64,000 nt of DNA from Bacteroidales bacterium (GTDB lineage Bacteria; Bacteroidota; Bacteroidia; Bacteroidales; WCHB1-69). Below the pieces are notes generated by a model. It did no database searches and had not been told where the DNA came from. It saw only the letters and a list, made by a program, of their open reading frames with translations. The stretch is from positions 183,249 through 247,248 of the forward strand of contig JAFXTS010000012.1 of assembly GCA_017535665.1 (NCBI GenBank). The letters run 5' to 3'. Positions 33,543 through 43,516 of this stretch are shown here, one piece after another (the first letter of the stretch is position 1; each line of letters opens with the position of its first letter). Position numbers and translations under genes: made by a program.

Positions 33543-35006
33543 TTAGAATCTTACGCCGAAAGTGGCGGCGAATTTGTGATTTACATTGTTGACTTCCACG
33601 GGGTTGAGGGCAACATCGTTGTAGTACCACGTGCTTTCGCGAGCGATGCGGCACACGTATGCGAAATCGCAGAAGAACACTTTACCGTACAAACCGATGC
33701 CGGCGCAAATGTTGTGAGAGTCGCCTGTGTTGATGTTGTTTTTGAACGGGGAGCTGCTGTAGGCGTAGCCGGTACGGATGTGAAATACATTGGTGACCGC
33801 CAGCTCAGCACCCACGCGCACGGTGTGGCAGGCACCATATTTGTCCTTAATCGCCTGATTTTCATCCTTGAAGTTGTAACGATAGAGGGCACTCTCGGAG
33901 GAGAAAAGGTTGGCCATTGAATAATCGGCGAACTCATATTCGGCGCTGATGAACGCTCTCTTGGCGATGGTAAATCCCACGCTACCCATCACGCGCAACG
34001 GGGTGGCCAGTTTGTATTTGGAGACATTCTCGTAGGAATCCTCATAATTCTTGTCGTCGTAATAAGCGGTGATGCTTCTTTCGTAGTTCTCTTTCAAGTT
34101 GGAATAATAGGTGGGGGTATGGATGGAAACGCCAAAACGGAAGAAGTCAACGGGTTTGTAGATGACACCCAATTTGGCGTTGACACCCACGCCTGTGGTG
34201 CGCAGTTTCTCTACAGTGGAGAAGTAACGGAAGCCACCAATCTCATCCTTCTCATCGGTCTCAGTGTATTCGGTCTCGCTCTCGTAATCGAGGAAGGGAA
34301 CGCCCAACGTGAAGCCGAGGAAGAGTTTGTCGTCGTAGTTGCCGCCGATGGAGAAGTTCATCTCATCGATGCCGCCTTTGATCTTGGTGTAGTTTTCTTG
34401 GCGCAAATTGTGTCCCGCAAGGTAGCTCACATATTCATCTTCGGAACCCGGAAGGGTATCCAGCAGCCAGGTGTTCCAAGCGGCCAGACCGTCGTGGCTC
34501 AGGTTGTTGTAATGGACGCCGTTCGACATGTTCACCACGTTGTTGGTCCAGCTGCTGCCGTTGCTCAAACCGGTAGAAGAGATGCGGTTGTTGAAGTCGT
34601 TGATGCGGTTGTAGCCCACGCCAAACTGCATCATGCGCCACTTGGTGACGGGATTTTCGGGGTCGGGGTTCAAACGCCAGGAGAAGACGGCGCCGAAGTT
34701 GGTGAGGCTGTAGCGCACGCTGCCGTCGTCCACCTCCTCGCCGTTGTAAATGGACTTGCTGCCGATGGCGTTGATGACCACCGGAGTAAAGGTGATTTCG
34801 TCTTTCTTGTACAAACCGATAGCGGCGGGGTTGGTGGCCAGAGCGGAAAAGTCGCCGCCGATGGAGCCGAAAGCGCCGCCGGCACCCATGAAACGGGCCG
34901 TACCCGACCAGTTGACCTGTGAAAAACGGAAAGCGTCAATGTCGTTCTGCGCCATCGCTGCCACTGAGAGCAAAATGGAGGCGCACAAAATGAATACTTT
35001 TTTCAT
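33543..35006 (-). CDS. FadL/OmpP1-like outer-membrane beta-barrel protein
   Basis: 487 residues with a signal peptide (MKKVFILCASILLSVAAMAQ). The mature N-terminus has the FadL-type pattern SGTARFMGAGGAFGSIGGDFSALATNPAAIGLY. The rest is built of alternating beta strands ending in an aromatic residue (FGVRF), the usual barrel end. FadL relatives pass hydrophobic compounds such as fatty acids across the outer membrane; the substrate is not known here. It is the first gene of the operon running to kdsC. Confidence 0.83.
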   Translation of the reverse strand: MKKVFILCASILLSVAAMAQNDIDAFRFSQVNWSGTARFMGAGGAFGSIGGDFSALATNPAAIGLYKKDEITFTPVVINAIGSKSIYNGEEVDDGSVRYSLTNFGAVFSWRLNPDPENPVTKWRMMQFGVGYNRINDFNNRISSTGLSNGSSWTNNVVNMSNGVHYNNLSHDGLAAWNTWLLDTLPGSEDEYVSYLAGHNLRQENYTKIKGGIDEMNFSIGGNYDDKLFLGFTLGVPFLDYESETEYTETDEKDEIGGFRYFSTVEKLRTTGVGVNAKLGVIYKPVDFFRFGVSIHTPTYYSNLKENYERSITAYYDDKNYEDSYENVSKYKLATPLRVMGSVGFTIAKRAFISAEYEFADYSMANLFSSESALYRYNFKDENQAIKDKYGACHTVRVGAELAVTNVFHIRTGYAYSSSPFKNNINTGDSHNICAGIGLYGKVFFCDFAYVCRIARESTWYYNDVALNPVEVNNVNHKFAATFGVRF

Positions 35007-35110
35007 GATATGTATTTTTTATGGTTTTCTAAAACGATTTTATGACTATAGATATTTATTTTAGTTTAATAACAGGATTTTAAACGTAACTCGGTCGCTA
35101 AAATTGCATA

Positions 35111-35689
35111 TTATTCCATCAAGTTGTTGAGCATGGCGTACACCGTAAGACCGGCCACGGATTTGATGCCCGTTTTTTTGATGATGTTTTTTCTGTGTGT
35201 GATGACCGTGTGAACCGAAATGTGCAGTTTATCAGCGATTTCCTTATTTGAAAGTCCTTTCGAAAGTTCAACCAGCACCTCCCTTTCGCGGTCGGAAAGT
35301 TCGTACAATTCGCTCGATTCGGCAGGTTCGGTGAACGAGTTGAGCGCATCGGTGAGCTGGTTGTTGATTTTCTCCGCATCCTCGTTGATTTCAATCACTC
35401 CGTTGAAACTCCTGAGCCATTGTTGGTCGAAGTAGTGATAGACCAGTGCCACGATGGGAATATTCTGTGCATCAGGTATTAAGGAGCGGAAGGTGTTGCG
35501 TTTGGAGTAATCCACCAAGGAGGGGTTGAGCACGATGAGGTCGGGGTGATCCACCACGATGCGTTCGGAGATACGGTTCAGGTTGTCGGTGACAGAGGAG
35601 ACTTCAAAAGTGGCCTGTTTCTGCAAGATGGTGGCAAATCCAGCCGCTACGATGGGCGATTTTTCTATTAGTAATATCCTCTTTTTCAT
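35111..35689 (-). CDS. LuxR/NarL-type regulator with a degenerate receiver domain
   Basis: 192 residues. The C-terminal helix-turn-helix (about 128-190) is clear: LSDREREVLVELSKGLSNKEIADKLHISVHTVITHRKNI. The N-terminal domain has the receiver outline but lacks its key residues. The acidic pocket reads IEKSP in place of DD, the phospho-acceptor position is Asn (LIVLNPSLVD), and the conserved Lys region is GVIEINED. It should thus not be phosphorylated in the usual way. It starts 4 bases after the hemerythrin-like gene, and the two are likely co-regulated. Confidence 0.87.
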   Translation of the reverse strand: MKKRILLIEKSPIVAAGFATILQKQATFEVSSVTDNLNRISERIVVDHPDLIVLNPSLVDYSKRNTFRSLIPDAQNIPIVALVYHYFDQQWLRSFNGVIEINEDAEKINNQLTDALNSFTEPAESSELYELSDREREVLVELSKGLSNKEIADKLHISVHTVITHRKNIIKKTGIKSVAGLTVYAMLNNLME

Positions 35690-35693
35690 TGTG

Positions 35694-36371
35694 TTACAAT
35701 TTTTCTAATGTTTCTACAAATGGGATGAGGATTTTGTCTTCAATAACGGCATGGGTGTTGAGGTCGGCGGAGAGCTGGAAGATGTCGAAGAGCAAAGAGA
35801 TACGTTCTTTGGGCATGATGTCGCCGGGGAGGTACTTGAGGATGATGTTGGTAAGGTCGCCGAGCTTGTCTTCGATGTTGCTGTGGTTTTTCTCAAACTG
35901 GTGGATGGAGTAGCCTTTCGACTTTTCACCTTTGTTCAACTTCTCAATATAAGGAAAAACTGTAACCTCTTCATATTGAAAGTGTTTCACCACCTCTTCT
36001 TTGTAGTCTATGAAAAATTTTTGCAGCGTGTCGCGATGTACGGGCAGACAGGCGTCGGCAATTCGGCGGAGGTGGTTTTCGATGTGGGGGATGCGTTCAT
36101 CGAGGTAATAGTTGTGGGAGGCGATGAGGTAGGGGATGAGGGGCGACATGTCGGTGCCGGCGATTTCCTCCTGTGCGGGCAGGTATTCCGGATGGGTATA
36201 TACGTTGCAAATCAGCAGGAAGAAGCTGTCGGGAATGCCGTACTGCTTACACACTTCGCGGATGCTTTTCTCGCCGAAGCCGAGTTGGATGTTGAATCGT
36301 TGGAGAATCAGCACAAGACTATGGTTCGAAGCGACCATGTCGGCTAATTTCATGTTAGGTGTGAATAGCAT
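35694..36371 (-). CDS. Hemerythrin-like di-iron protein (RIC/ScdA type)
   Basis: 225 residues. A helical N-terminal part (about 8-60, DMVASNHSLVLILQRFNI...) resembles the ScdA_N region but lacks its cysteines. The C-terminal part has spaced ligands of a hemerythrin four-helix bundle: SHNYYLDERIPHIE, HFQYEEVTVFPYIE, NHSNIED and LNTHAVIEDKILIPF. Such proteins bind a di-iron centre and repair Fe-S clusters or sense oxygen or NO. It lies between GH20 (12-base gap) and the LuxR-type regulator (4-base gap). Confidence 0.82.
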   Translation of the reverse strand: MLFTPNMKLADMVASNHSLVLILQRFNIQLGFGEKSIREVCKQYGIPDSFFLLICNVYTHPEYLPAQEEIAGTDMSPLIPYLIASHNYYLDERIPHIENHLRRIADACLPVHRDTLQKFFIDYKEEVVKHFQYEEVTVFPYIEKLNKGEKSKGYSIHQFEKNHSNIEDKLGDLTNIILKYLPGDIMPKERISLLFDIFQLSADLNTHAVIEDKILIPFVETLEKL

Positions 36372-36383
36372 AGTGAATCTTTT

Positions 36384-38285
36384 TTATTTGCTTAAATAAT
36401 AATCGTGAATTTCCTGTAATCTTCCGGCAGAGTCCTGCAAGCCGCCGGGACGGTTGCGGATGACCCAGATGCGCTTATGGTTGTCGATGAGTTTCTGGAG
36501 TTCGTGGGCCAGTTTTTTGCGCTTTTCAAGGGAGATGTCGAGGGTCTGGTAGCTTTTGACCTGCATCCGGTCGATGCCGAGGTGCAGGCTGTGTTTGGCG
36601 AGGTTGGCGGCCTGGTTCAGCTCTTCGATCACCACTTCCGCATCCGCGCACTGGGGTTTGGCGTGATGGAGGGTGGCGAGGGCGGCATCGATTTCGGCTT
36701 CTGTTTTGCGCAGGTTGGCGAGGGTGATTTCTTTGGTTTGGTAGTTGCCTTTCATCTTCCAAGCGTGGCGGTGCAGCAGCAGGTGGAACACGTTGGCGTT
36801 GCCCTCAGGGATGCGGGCTTTGGTGTGGGCGTAGCCGAGTTGCATCACGGCAGCTCCTGTATTGCCGGTGGGGTCTTGGAAGATGTATTCGTTGAGAAGG
36901 AAGCAGAGGCGTGAGACCACGGAAGAGTCGCACTTCCATGCGTAGCTGCAGCCTACCATGAGGGGGGCGTAGCATACCGAGAGGGGCTGCCAGTGGCCGT
37001 GGTCGCCCCAGTTGGTGACGAGCATCCCGCGGGCGCCATTGGCTACAGCGTTGGTGGCGGCATTGTAGAGGTTGGCGAAGGCGACATCGTTCTTGCCGAT
37101 GATGGAGCGCCAGGTGGCCGTGCCCGGACAGACGTAAAAATCGAGTCCGGCTTTTCTGAATTTTGGCAGAATGGTGTCGAAGCGGAAGTTGCTTTCATAG
37201 CCCCACACCATCGGAATCATATCCTGCGGAATTTCGGGAATCAGCTCTTCGTGGTTGAGGATGATGTCGCCCCAGAACTGCGCCACTTTGCCATATTTTC
37301 GCACTTCATCGTTGAGTTTGAGCAGGTAGTTGAGATAGACGCGCCCCACGCCAAGACTGTCGCAGGCGGCTTTCGAGCGGCCGAGACCTAACTCCACGGT
37401 CTCGTCGCAGCCGATATTGAAGTAAGTGCTGTTGAAGTTGGGCAGAAATTCGGCATAGAGGCCCTTCACCAGTTCGAAAGAACCCGGGTTGGAGGGGTCG
37501 AGCGAGGAGAGCTTGTAAGGGCCCCAGATGGTTTTGCAGTCCTCCACGCAGTCGGCGAGCGGCAGGTATTTGTCATATTTCAACCAGTTTTCGAAATGGC
37601 CGAAAGAGTTCTGGTTGGGCACGAGGTCGATGAAGCGGTCGTTGCAATATTTTTGCAGGTCGGCAATCTCTTCCGGCGTCATCGGGGAGTAGTCTTTCCA
37701 TACGATTTCGTGCTGCGTATAGGCGTAGGTGTGTTCGGTGTAAAGCTGTAATTCATTGACTTTCAGCGTGACGAGAAAGTCCACAATCTGATAGAGCGTC
37801 TGCATGGTGGGCACTTTGTCGCGACTGATGTCGAGCATCATGCCGCGGCGGGAGAGGTCGGGATAGTCGGAGACGAGCAGTTCGGGGATGAAGTGTTTTT
37901 CGGCGAGGCCGTAGGCTAAAATCTGTCGCATGGTCTGCACGCCATAGAAGATGGCCTCCTGACTGCCGCCGATAATCGTCACCGACTGGTTTTTCACCAG
38001 CAGGCGGTACTCCTGGCTGGGGTATTTCGGATCCTGCTGCATCGACAACTTGATGACGGGGCCTCCCATCCCTGCAAAAAACGACTGAGTTTCCCAATTG
38101 GAGAGGTTGAACTGTGCCAAATAGTTGCTCAGTTGGGAGAATTGGTATTCGTCCCAAACAAGCGCTTCATTATTTTGAATATCAACTCGTTGTGGGGTTG
38201 GAATAAGGTAATTCTGGAGGGTTTCGCTTCGGCCTATGAGGGTGAAGAGGATGAATACGGTCAGCAGAGCAATTTTTCTCATCAT
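36384..38285 (-). CDS. Glycoside hydrolase family 20 (beta-N-acetylhexosaminidase-like), secreted
   Basis: 633 residues with a signal peptide (about 1-22, ending GRSET). A GH20b-like N-terminal domain precedes the TIM barrel, which starts GMMLDISRDKVPTMQTL. The catalytic acid pair appears as IGCDETVELG, matching the GH20 Asp-Glu. The C-terminal 150 residues are helical and not assigned. GH20 enzymes remove terminal GlcNAc or GalNAc from glycans. Export suggests foraging on host or cell-wall glycans. It has its own promoter. Confidence 0.87.
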   Translation of the reverse strand: MMRKIALLTVFILFTLIGRSETLQNYLIPTPQRVDIQNNEALVWDEYQFSQLSNYLAQFNLSNWETQSFFAGMGGPVIKLSMQQDPKYPSQEYRLLVKNQSVTIIGGSQEAIFYGVQTMRQILAYGLAEKHFIPELLVSDYPDLSRRGMMLDISRDKVPTMQTLYQIVDFLVTLKVNELQLYTEHTYAYTQHEIVWKDYSPMTPEEIADLQKYCNDRFIDLVPNQNSFGHFENWLKYDKYLPLADCVEDCKTIWGPYKLSSLDPSNPGSFELVKGLYAEFLPNFNSTYFNIGCDETVELGLGRSKAACDSLGVGRVYLNYLLKLNDEVRKYGKVAQFWGDIILNHEELIPEIPQDMIPMVWGYESNFRFDTILPKFRKAGLDFYVCPGTATWRSIIGKNDVAFANLYNAATNAVANGARGMLVTNWGDHGHWQPLSVCYAPLMVGCSYAWKCDSSVVSRLCFLLNEYIFQDPTGNTGAAVMQLGYAHTKARIPEGNANVFHLLLHRHAWKMKGNYQTKEITLANLRKTEAEIDAALATLHHAKPQCADAEVVIEELNQAANLAKHSLHLGIDRMQVKSYQTLDISLEKRKKLAHELQKLIDNHKRIWVIRNRPGGLQDSAGRLQEIHDYYLSK

Positions 38286-38303
38286 ACATAAATTTTAAAC
38301 ACG

Positions 38304-38311
38304 CAAAGGTA
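38304..38311 (-). promoter_or_regulatory. -7 promoter box for the GH20 gene
   Basis: The minus strand reads TACCTTTG, a TAnnTTTG match, 19 bases before the start at 38285. Confidence 0.6.
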
Positions 38312-38615
38312 CAATTATTAATGATAGATGTGGAAATATTCTTCAATTCTTACTAACAGCGCGATGTGGGTTACACAGTCGTAGATATCAGGGCATATCC
38401 AGCGGGGAAAATCGCATTCAAGTAGCGGCTTTGCCCCTTCCATTTTTCCCAAAATCGCCCCCTACCCTTTTCTATTTCATACCATTAGACGAAAATTTTT
38501 GCTTTTATCTTCTTTTATTAAAATTCATAAAATATTATTATTCAGATAATTATGAAGAAGATTTAAAAATTCTAAAAAGACAAAATCAAAATTAAGGAGA
38601 TATTAAAAATTCTTG
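38312..38615. other. AT-rich intergenic region, no gene seen
   Basis: About 300 bases between the GH20 promoter and the tRNA-Gln promoter. The second half (from about 38500) is over 75 percent A+T by eye. I find no ORF with coding character and no RNA motif I can name. Confidence 0.5.
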
Positions 38616-38623
38616 TATCTTTG
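38616..38623 (+). promoter_or_regulatory. -7 promoter box for tRNA-Gln
   Basis: TATCTTTG, 11 bases before the tRNA. This is the same distance as at the tRNA-Gly promoter. Confidence 0.7.
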
Positions 38624-38634
38624 CAACCTCGAAC

Positions 38635-38705
38635 TGTCCAATGGTGTAACGGTAGCACTACAGTTTTTGGTACTGTCTGTCTTGGTTCGAATCCAGGTTG
38701 GACAA
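38635..38705 (+). tRNA. tRNA-Gln (anticodon TTG)
   Basis: 71 bases. Acceptor TGTCCAA (38635-38641) pairs with TTGGACA (38698-38704); discriminator A. Anticodon stem ACAGT/ACTGT encloses loop TTTTGGT with anticodon TTG. T-loop GGTTCGAATCC. The U1-A72 end pair is typical of tRNA-Gln. Confidence 0.95.
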
Positions 38706-38711
38706 CTTACG

Positions 38712-38750
38712 AAACTCTCACTACTCATTTAGTGGGAGTTTTCTATTTTT
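38712..38750 (+). terminator. Terminator after tRNA-Gln
   Basis: A 12-bp stem AAACTCTCACTA (38712-38723) / TAGTGGGAGTTT (38730-38741) with one G-T pair is followed by a T-rich run that overlaps the nusA promoter. Confidence 0.8.
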
Positions 38751-38751
38751 G
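38744..38751 (+). promoter_or_regulatory. -7 promoter box for nusA-infB
   Basis: TATTTTTG, immediately after the tRNA-Gln terminator stem and 34 bases before ATG 38786. Confidence 0.6.
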
Positions 38752-38785
38752 AACGAATAAAAACAAAATATTAAAGCAACAAAAA

Positions 38786-40087
38786 ATGGAAGAACGTTTA
38801 AATTTGATTGAGACCTTTGCAGAATTCAAGGATTTCAAAAATATTGAAAGAGAGACGTTGATGCGTATCTTGGAGGATATTTTCCGCTCGGTGCTGACGA
38901 AGAAATACGGCGCGGATGCCAACTTCGACATCATCGTGAATGTGGACCGCGGAGATTTGGAAATCCAGCGTTACCGCGAGATCGTGGAGGACGGCGAGGT
39001 CGAGAATGAATACACGCAGATCGCCCTCTCGGAGGCTGTGAAGATTGAGCCCGACTTCGAGGTCGGCGAGGAGGTGATGGAGAACATCCGTCTGGAAGAT
39101 TTCCAGCGTCGTGAGATTCTGGCCCTCCGTCAGAACCTCATCTCCAAAATCATGGAATATGAGAAAGACCTGATTTACAAGAAATACGAAGGCCGTATCG
39201 GCGAGTTGGTCAGTGGCGAGGTGACGCAGGTTTGGCGCAAGGAGATTCTTGTGGCAGACGAAGAGGGCGTAGAGCTGGTGCTTCCCAAGAGCGAGCAGAT
39301 TCCGGCCGACCACTACAAGAAAGGCGATACCCTGAACGCTGTTGTGGAGCGCGTGGAGATCATCTCCTCATCACCCAGAATCACCATCTCCCGTACCTCC
39401 CCGAGATTCTTGGAGCGCCTGATGGAGAATGAAATTCCCGAAGTTTACGACGGTCTCATCACCATCAAGAATGTGGTGCGTTCTCCTGGTGAAAGAGCCA
39501 AAGTGCTGGTGGAATCCTACGACGACCGTATCGATCCCGTGGGCGCTTGCGTCGGTCTGAAAGGTAGCCGTATCCATGGTATCATCCATGAATTGCGCAA
39601 CGAAAATATCGACATCATCAACTATACTTCAAATCCGAAGCTTTTAATTACCAGAGCTTTAAGTCCTGCCAAGATTACCTCTATCGACATCGATGAGCAG
39701 AACAAGATGGCCAATGTGTATATGAAGCCTGACCAGGTTTCATTGGCTATCGGTAAGGGTGGTTACAACATCAAGCTCGCCGGCAGACTTTCGGGTTATG
39801 AGATCGACGTATTCCGCGACGACATCACCGAGGAGGACGATGTGGATCTGCAGGAGTTCAACGATGTGTTCGACCAGTGGGTGATCGATGCCTTCAAGAA
39901 GATCGGTTGCGACACCGCGAAGAGCGTGCTGAAACTGACCCGAGAGGAGCTTATTCAGCGTACCGACCTTGAGGAAGAGACTGTGGATGAGGTGATTGCC
40001 GCTGTGAAAGAGGAGTTGGAAATCGATGACAACGCTCCGCAGCAGGAGGCACCGGCCGCACAGGAGGAGGCTCCCAAGGCCGAATAA
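38786..40087 (+). CDS. nusA: Transcription termination/antitermination factor NusA
   Basis: 433 residues. The N-terminal polymerase-binding domain spans about 1-130. An S1 domain follows (GELVSGEVTQVWRKEILVADEEGVELVLPKSEQIP). Two KH domains come next (DPVGACVGLKGSRIHGIIHELRNE; VSLAIGKGGYNIKLAGRLSG). A C-terminal acidic stretch holds one helix-hairpin-helix-like unit. NusA binds RNA polymerase and modulates pausing and termination. It is followed by infB as in most bacteria, but rimP, usually just upstream, is absent here and a tRNA-Gln sits in its place. Confidence 0.95.
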   Translation: MEERLNLIETFAEFKDFKNIERETLMRILEDIFRSVLTKKYGADANFDIIVNVDRGDLEIQRYREIVEDGEVENEYTQIALSEAVKIEPDFEVGEEVMENIRLEDFQRREILALRQNLISKIMEYEKDLIYKKYEGRIGELVSGEVTQVWRKEILVADEEGVELVLPKSEQIPADHYKKGDTLNAVVERVEIISSSPRITISRTSPRFLERLMENEIPEVYDGLITIKNVVRSPGERAKVLVESYDDRIDPVGACVGLKGSRIHGIIHELRNENIDIINYTSNPKLLITRALSPAKITSIDIDEQNKMANVYMKPDQVSLAIGKGGYNIKLAGRLSGYEIDVFRDDITEEDDVDLQEFNDVFDQWVIDAFKKIGCDTAKSVLKLTREELIQRTDLEEETVDEVIAAVKEELEIDDNAPQQEAPAAQEEAPKAE

Positions 40088-40150
40088 ATTTCCCTGAAGT
40101 GGCGATGGAACGAGGGGCAAATTCACAACTAAAAAAACTGAAAACAATAT

Positions 40151-42967
40151 ATGGCTGAAGAAAAGAAATTACCGAGATTAGGCGCCGCCGCCAAAGAGTT
40201 TAACGTATCTACGGGCACTATTGTAGAACTGCTGAATAAGGCAGGGATGGAAATCGAGGACAACCGTAACGTGAAACTGACGGCCGAGATGTACGAGCTG
40301 CTGGTCAAAAAGCTGAGTGGAGAAAAGAAGGTGAAGGAGGATTCTCAGAAATTGGACATGGACTTCTCGTACAACAAGCCTGGTGCCAACAAAACTGAGC
40401 CCGAAAACAAGCCCGCTGCGGTGGAAGAGGAACCCGAGCAGCTCCTGATCAAAGACAACACTTTGGTGAAGGAGACCATCAAGGTTGAAATCAACAAGCC
40501 CAAAGTGGTGGGCAAAATTGACCTCGAGCCAAAGAAAAAGCCGGCTGCCAAGCCCGAACCCGAAAAGGAGGAGGTGAAAGCTCCCGTACAGGAAGAGCCG
40601 CAGAAGCCGGTCGAGGAGCCGCATCAGGAGCCTGAGCATATCGGCATCGACATCAATGAGTACAAGCCGAAAGTGGTGGGCAAGATTGATGTGGATGAGG
40701 TGGGCAAGAAACCTGCTAAGGAAGCCGCTCCAGCGAAGGCGGAGAAGAAGGCTGCCCCCGCTCCCGAACCGGAGCCGGTGGTGGAACCGCAACCCGCTCC
40801 CGAGCCGGAGCCCGAACCGCAGCCTGTGGTGGAAGAAAAGCCGGCCGCTCCCACGAAACCCGTTCCCGAAAAGGTGGAACTGAAGGTCGAGAAGCTCAAC
40901 GGGCCGAACATCATCGGCAAGATCGACCTTTCCACCATCAAAGACACCAAGCGTGGACCAATGGAGCCCACCCCGCCGAAACGCAAGCGCAAACGCATCC
41001 AGTCGGCACCGAAGCAGCAGGCCCCCAAAGCCGCCAAGAAGGTGGAGGTGAAGCCGGAGGTTTCGCAGGAGGACATCGACCGTCAGATCAAAGAGACGCT
41101 GAAACGTCTCGAGCCCCAGGGAAAAACCAAATCCTCGAAGCGCAGAAGAGAGAAACGTCAGGAGCGCCACGAGGAGATGATGCAGGCCGAGCAGGCCGAA
41201 TTGGCACAGCAGAAAGTGCTGAAGGTGACGGAGTTTATCACCGCCAACGAGCTTTCCACGCTGATGAACATCCCCGTTACCCAGATCATCTCCACCTGTA
41301 TGAGCGTCGGACTCTTCGTCTCCATCAACCAGCGACTCAGCGCGGAGACCATCTCGCTGCTGGCCGAAGAGTTTGGCTATGAGGTTGAATTTGTGGGCGT
41401 TGACGACAACGAAAACAATAAAGAGGAGGCCGATGCCGACAAGCCGGAAGACTTGCAGCCCCGCCATCCTATCATCACCGTCATGGGTCATGTGGACCAT
41501 GGTAAGACCTCTTTGCTCGACTATATCCGTAAGTCGAACGTGATTGCTGGTGAGGCCGGTGGTATCACGCAGCACATCGGTGCTTACGAGGTGACGCTGG
41601 CCGACGGTCGTAAGATCACCTTCCTGGATACCCCTGGTCATGAGGCATTTACCGCTATGCGTGCCCGTGGTGCCAGAATTACCGACTTGTGTATTATCGT
41701 CATCGCTGCCGATGACTCGATCATGCCGCAGACGGTGGAGGCCATCAACCACGCGCAGGCCGCTGGGGTGCCGATGGTATTCGCCATCACCAAGATTGAC
41801 AAGCCGCACGCCGCTCCCGACAAGATTCGAGAAGGTTTGGCTAACATGAATATTTTGGTAGAAGAGTGGGGTGGAAAATATCAGTGCCAAGAGATTGATG
41901 CTAAGCACGGTACCAACGTGAATGAGCTGTTGGAGAAGGTGCTGTTGGAGGCCGAGATGCTCGACCTGAAGGCCAATCCGAACCGTCCGGGTGTGGGTAC
42001 GGTCATCGAATCCTCGCTCGACAAGGGCAAGGGTTACGTGGCGAAAGTGCTGGTGCAGAATGGTACGTTGAAGATTGGCGACCCGATTCTGGCGGGTAGT
42101 TGCTACGGCAAGGTGAAGGCGCTCTTCAACGAGCGTAACCAGCCGGTGAAGTCGGTGGGGCCTGCCTCACCGGTGCTTTTGCTCGGTTTGGACGGTGCCC
42201 CGCAGGCTGGCGACACCTTCAAGGTGTGCGACTCTGAGCAGGAGGCACGTTCCACCGCTACCAAGCGCGCCCGCTTGTTGCGCGAGCAGGGTCTGAGAAC
42301 CCAGAAGCATATCACCCTCGACGAGATCGGCCGCCGTATCGCTATCGGCGACTTCAAGGAGTTGAATGTCATTGTGAAAGGTGACGTGGACGGCTCCGTG
42401 GAGGCTTTGTCCGACTCGTTGATGAAACTCTCCACCGACAAGATCCAGGTCAACGTGATTCACAAGTCGGTGGGTCAGGTGACGGAGAGCGATGTCATGT
42501 TGGCATCGGCATCCGACGCTGTGATCGTGGCCTTCCAGGTGCGTCCCTCCATTGGTGCGCGCAAAGAGGCTGAAAAAGAGCAGATTGATATCCGTACCTA
42601 TTCCATCATCTACGATGCCATTGAGGAAATCAAGGCCGCTATGGAGAGCATGTTGGCGCCGCAGATTCGCGAGAAGGTGGTGGCCAACCTCGAGATCAAA
42701 GAGGTGTTCAAGATCGGTAAGGTGGGTAATGTGGCCGGATGTATGGTGCTGGACGGCAAGCTGCAGCGCAACACCAAGGTGCGTCTGATCCGCGACGGTA
42801 TCGTCATCTACACCGGCAAGCTCGGCTCACTGCGCCGTTTCAAAGACGACGTGAAGGAGGTGGTTTCCGGACAGGATTGCGGTTTGAACATCGAGAACTA
42901 CAACGACATCAAGGTCGGTGATATCATCGAGGGTTACGAAGAGTACGAAGAAAAAGCAACACTGTAA
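40151..42967 (+). CDS. infB: Translation initiation factor IF-2
   Basis: 938 residues. A short IF2_N domain at the start ([16 protein letters not shown]) is followed by a Pro/Glu/Lys-rich linker to about residue 330 and a second IF2_N unit. The GTPase core has [15 protein letters not shown] (G1), DTPGHEAF (G3) and TKIDKP (G4). Domains II-IV run to the end. IF-2 places initiator tRNA on the ribosome. The linker repeats a motif VVGKIDL or similar three times (near residues 118, 176 and 256). The gene overlaps nothing and is followed after 3 bases by a small membrane protein. Confidence 0.97.
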   Translation: MAEEKKLPRLGAAAKEFNVSTGTIVELLNKAGMEIEDNRNVKLTAEMYELLVKKLSGEKKVKEDSQKLDMDFSYNKPGANKTEPENKPAAVEEEPEQLLIKDNTLVKETIKVEINKPKVVGKIDLEPKKKPAAKPEPEKEEVKAPVQEEPQKPVEEPHQEPEHIGIDINEYKPKVVGKIDVDEVGKKPAKEAAPAKAEKKAAPAPEPEPVVEPQPAPEPEPEPQPVVEEKPAAPTKPVPEKVELKVEKLNGPNIIGKIDLSTIKDTKRGPMEPTPPKRKRKRIQSAPKQQAPKAAKKVEVKPEVSQEDIDRQIKETLKRLEPQGKTKSSKRRREKRQERHEEMMQAEQAELAQQKVLKVTEFITANELSTLMNIPVTQIISTCMSVGLFVSINQRLSAETISLLAEEFGYEVEFVGVDDNENNKEEADADKPEDLQPRHPIITVMGHVDHGKTSLLDYIRKSNVIAGEAGGITQHIGAYEVTLADGRKITFLDTPGHEAFTAMRARGARITDLCIIVIAADDSIMPQTVEAINHAQAAGVPMVFAITKIDKPHAAPDKIREGLANMNILVEEWGGKYQCQEIDAKHGTNVNELLEKVLLEAEMLDLKANPNRPGVGTVIESSLDKGKGYVAKVLVQNGTLKIGDPILAGSCYGKVKALFNERNQPVKSVGPASPVLLLGLDGAPQAGDTFKVCDSEQEARSTATKRARLLREQGLRTQKHITLDEIGRRIAIGDFKELNVIVKGDVDGSVEALSDSLMKLSTDKIQVNVIHKSVGQVTESDVMLASASDAVIVAFQVRPSIGARKEAEKEQIDIRTYSIIYDAIEEIKAAMESMLAPQIREKVVANLEIKEVFKIGKVGNVAGCMVLDGKLQRNTKVRLIRDGIVIYTGKLGSLRRFKDDVKEVVSGQDCGLNIENYNDIKVGDIIEGYEEYEEKATL

Positions 42968-42970
42968 AAT

Positions 42971-43516
42971 ATGGGGTTCTTCTCTTTCTTCAATCCGCCG
43001 AAGCCCCGGCAGTTCCATTACGAGCCGCGCTATTACAAGCCGGAGGAGGAGCCTGGCAAAGATGGCAAGGAGCCTACCGACCGCGAGAAGCTGGAGCGCA
43101 AGCTGGAGCAGTCGTGGAAGTTTGGCCGGTCGGCCACGCAGAAGCGCCGCTCGATGTTCTCCATCGTGATGATCGCGGGCGTGACGCTGCTGATTGTGCT
43201 GTTCATCGGATCGAAGAGTTTCACGCGGCTGTTCGAGATTTTCGGCAACAGGCCGAAGACGGAGTTCACGGAAGCGGAGCAGCCCTCCTACCGCATCTAT
43301 CGCGACTCCACCGGTCGGTGCGACACGATTTACCAGGGCGAGATAGGCGGGATTTTCTCCCGTCGTATCGACTCGTTGGCCATCCTTGCCTTTAGAGGCG
43401 AGTTTGGCGATGATGAGCAGATGAAGGAAAAGTTGGGGGACGAGTATGAGATTGTAAGAATGAAAATGGATCAATTGAACGAAGAATATGAGCGAGCCAC
43501 AGAACCAGTACAATAG
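42971..43516 (+). CDS. Small membrane protein downstream of infB, unknown function
   Basis: 181 residues. A Pro/Tyr/Lys-rich cytoplasmic N-terminus (1-58) begins MGFFSFFNPPKPRQFHYEPR. One membrane helix spans about 63-81 (FSIVMIAGVTLLIVLFIG), followed by an acidic C-terminal domain of about 95 residues. I recognise no named family. It starts 3 bases after infB and its end overlaps a 57-codon membrane ORF, so the three are probably one transcript. Similar short membrane proteins are often found near infB in Bacteroidetes. Confidence 0.72.
   Translation: MGFFSFFNPPKPRQFHYEPRYYKPEEEPGKDGKEPTDREKLERKLEQSWKFGRSATQKRRSMFSIVMIAGVTLLIVLFIGSKSFTRLFEIFGNRPKTEFTEAEQPSYRIYRDSTGRCDTIYQGEIGGIFSRRIDSLAILAFRGEFGDDEQMKEKLGDEYEIVRMKMDQLNEEYERATEPVQ

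Noticed and set aside
40178..41908. Long minus-strand open frame (576 codons) opposite infB
   Set aside because: It lies wholly inside infB, is His/Leu/Arg-rich in the way of an antisense shadow, and has no domain. The IF-2 frame is certain.
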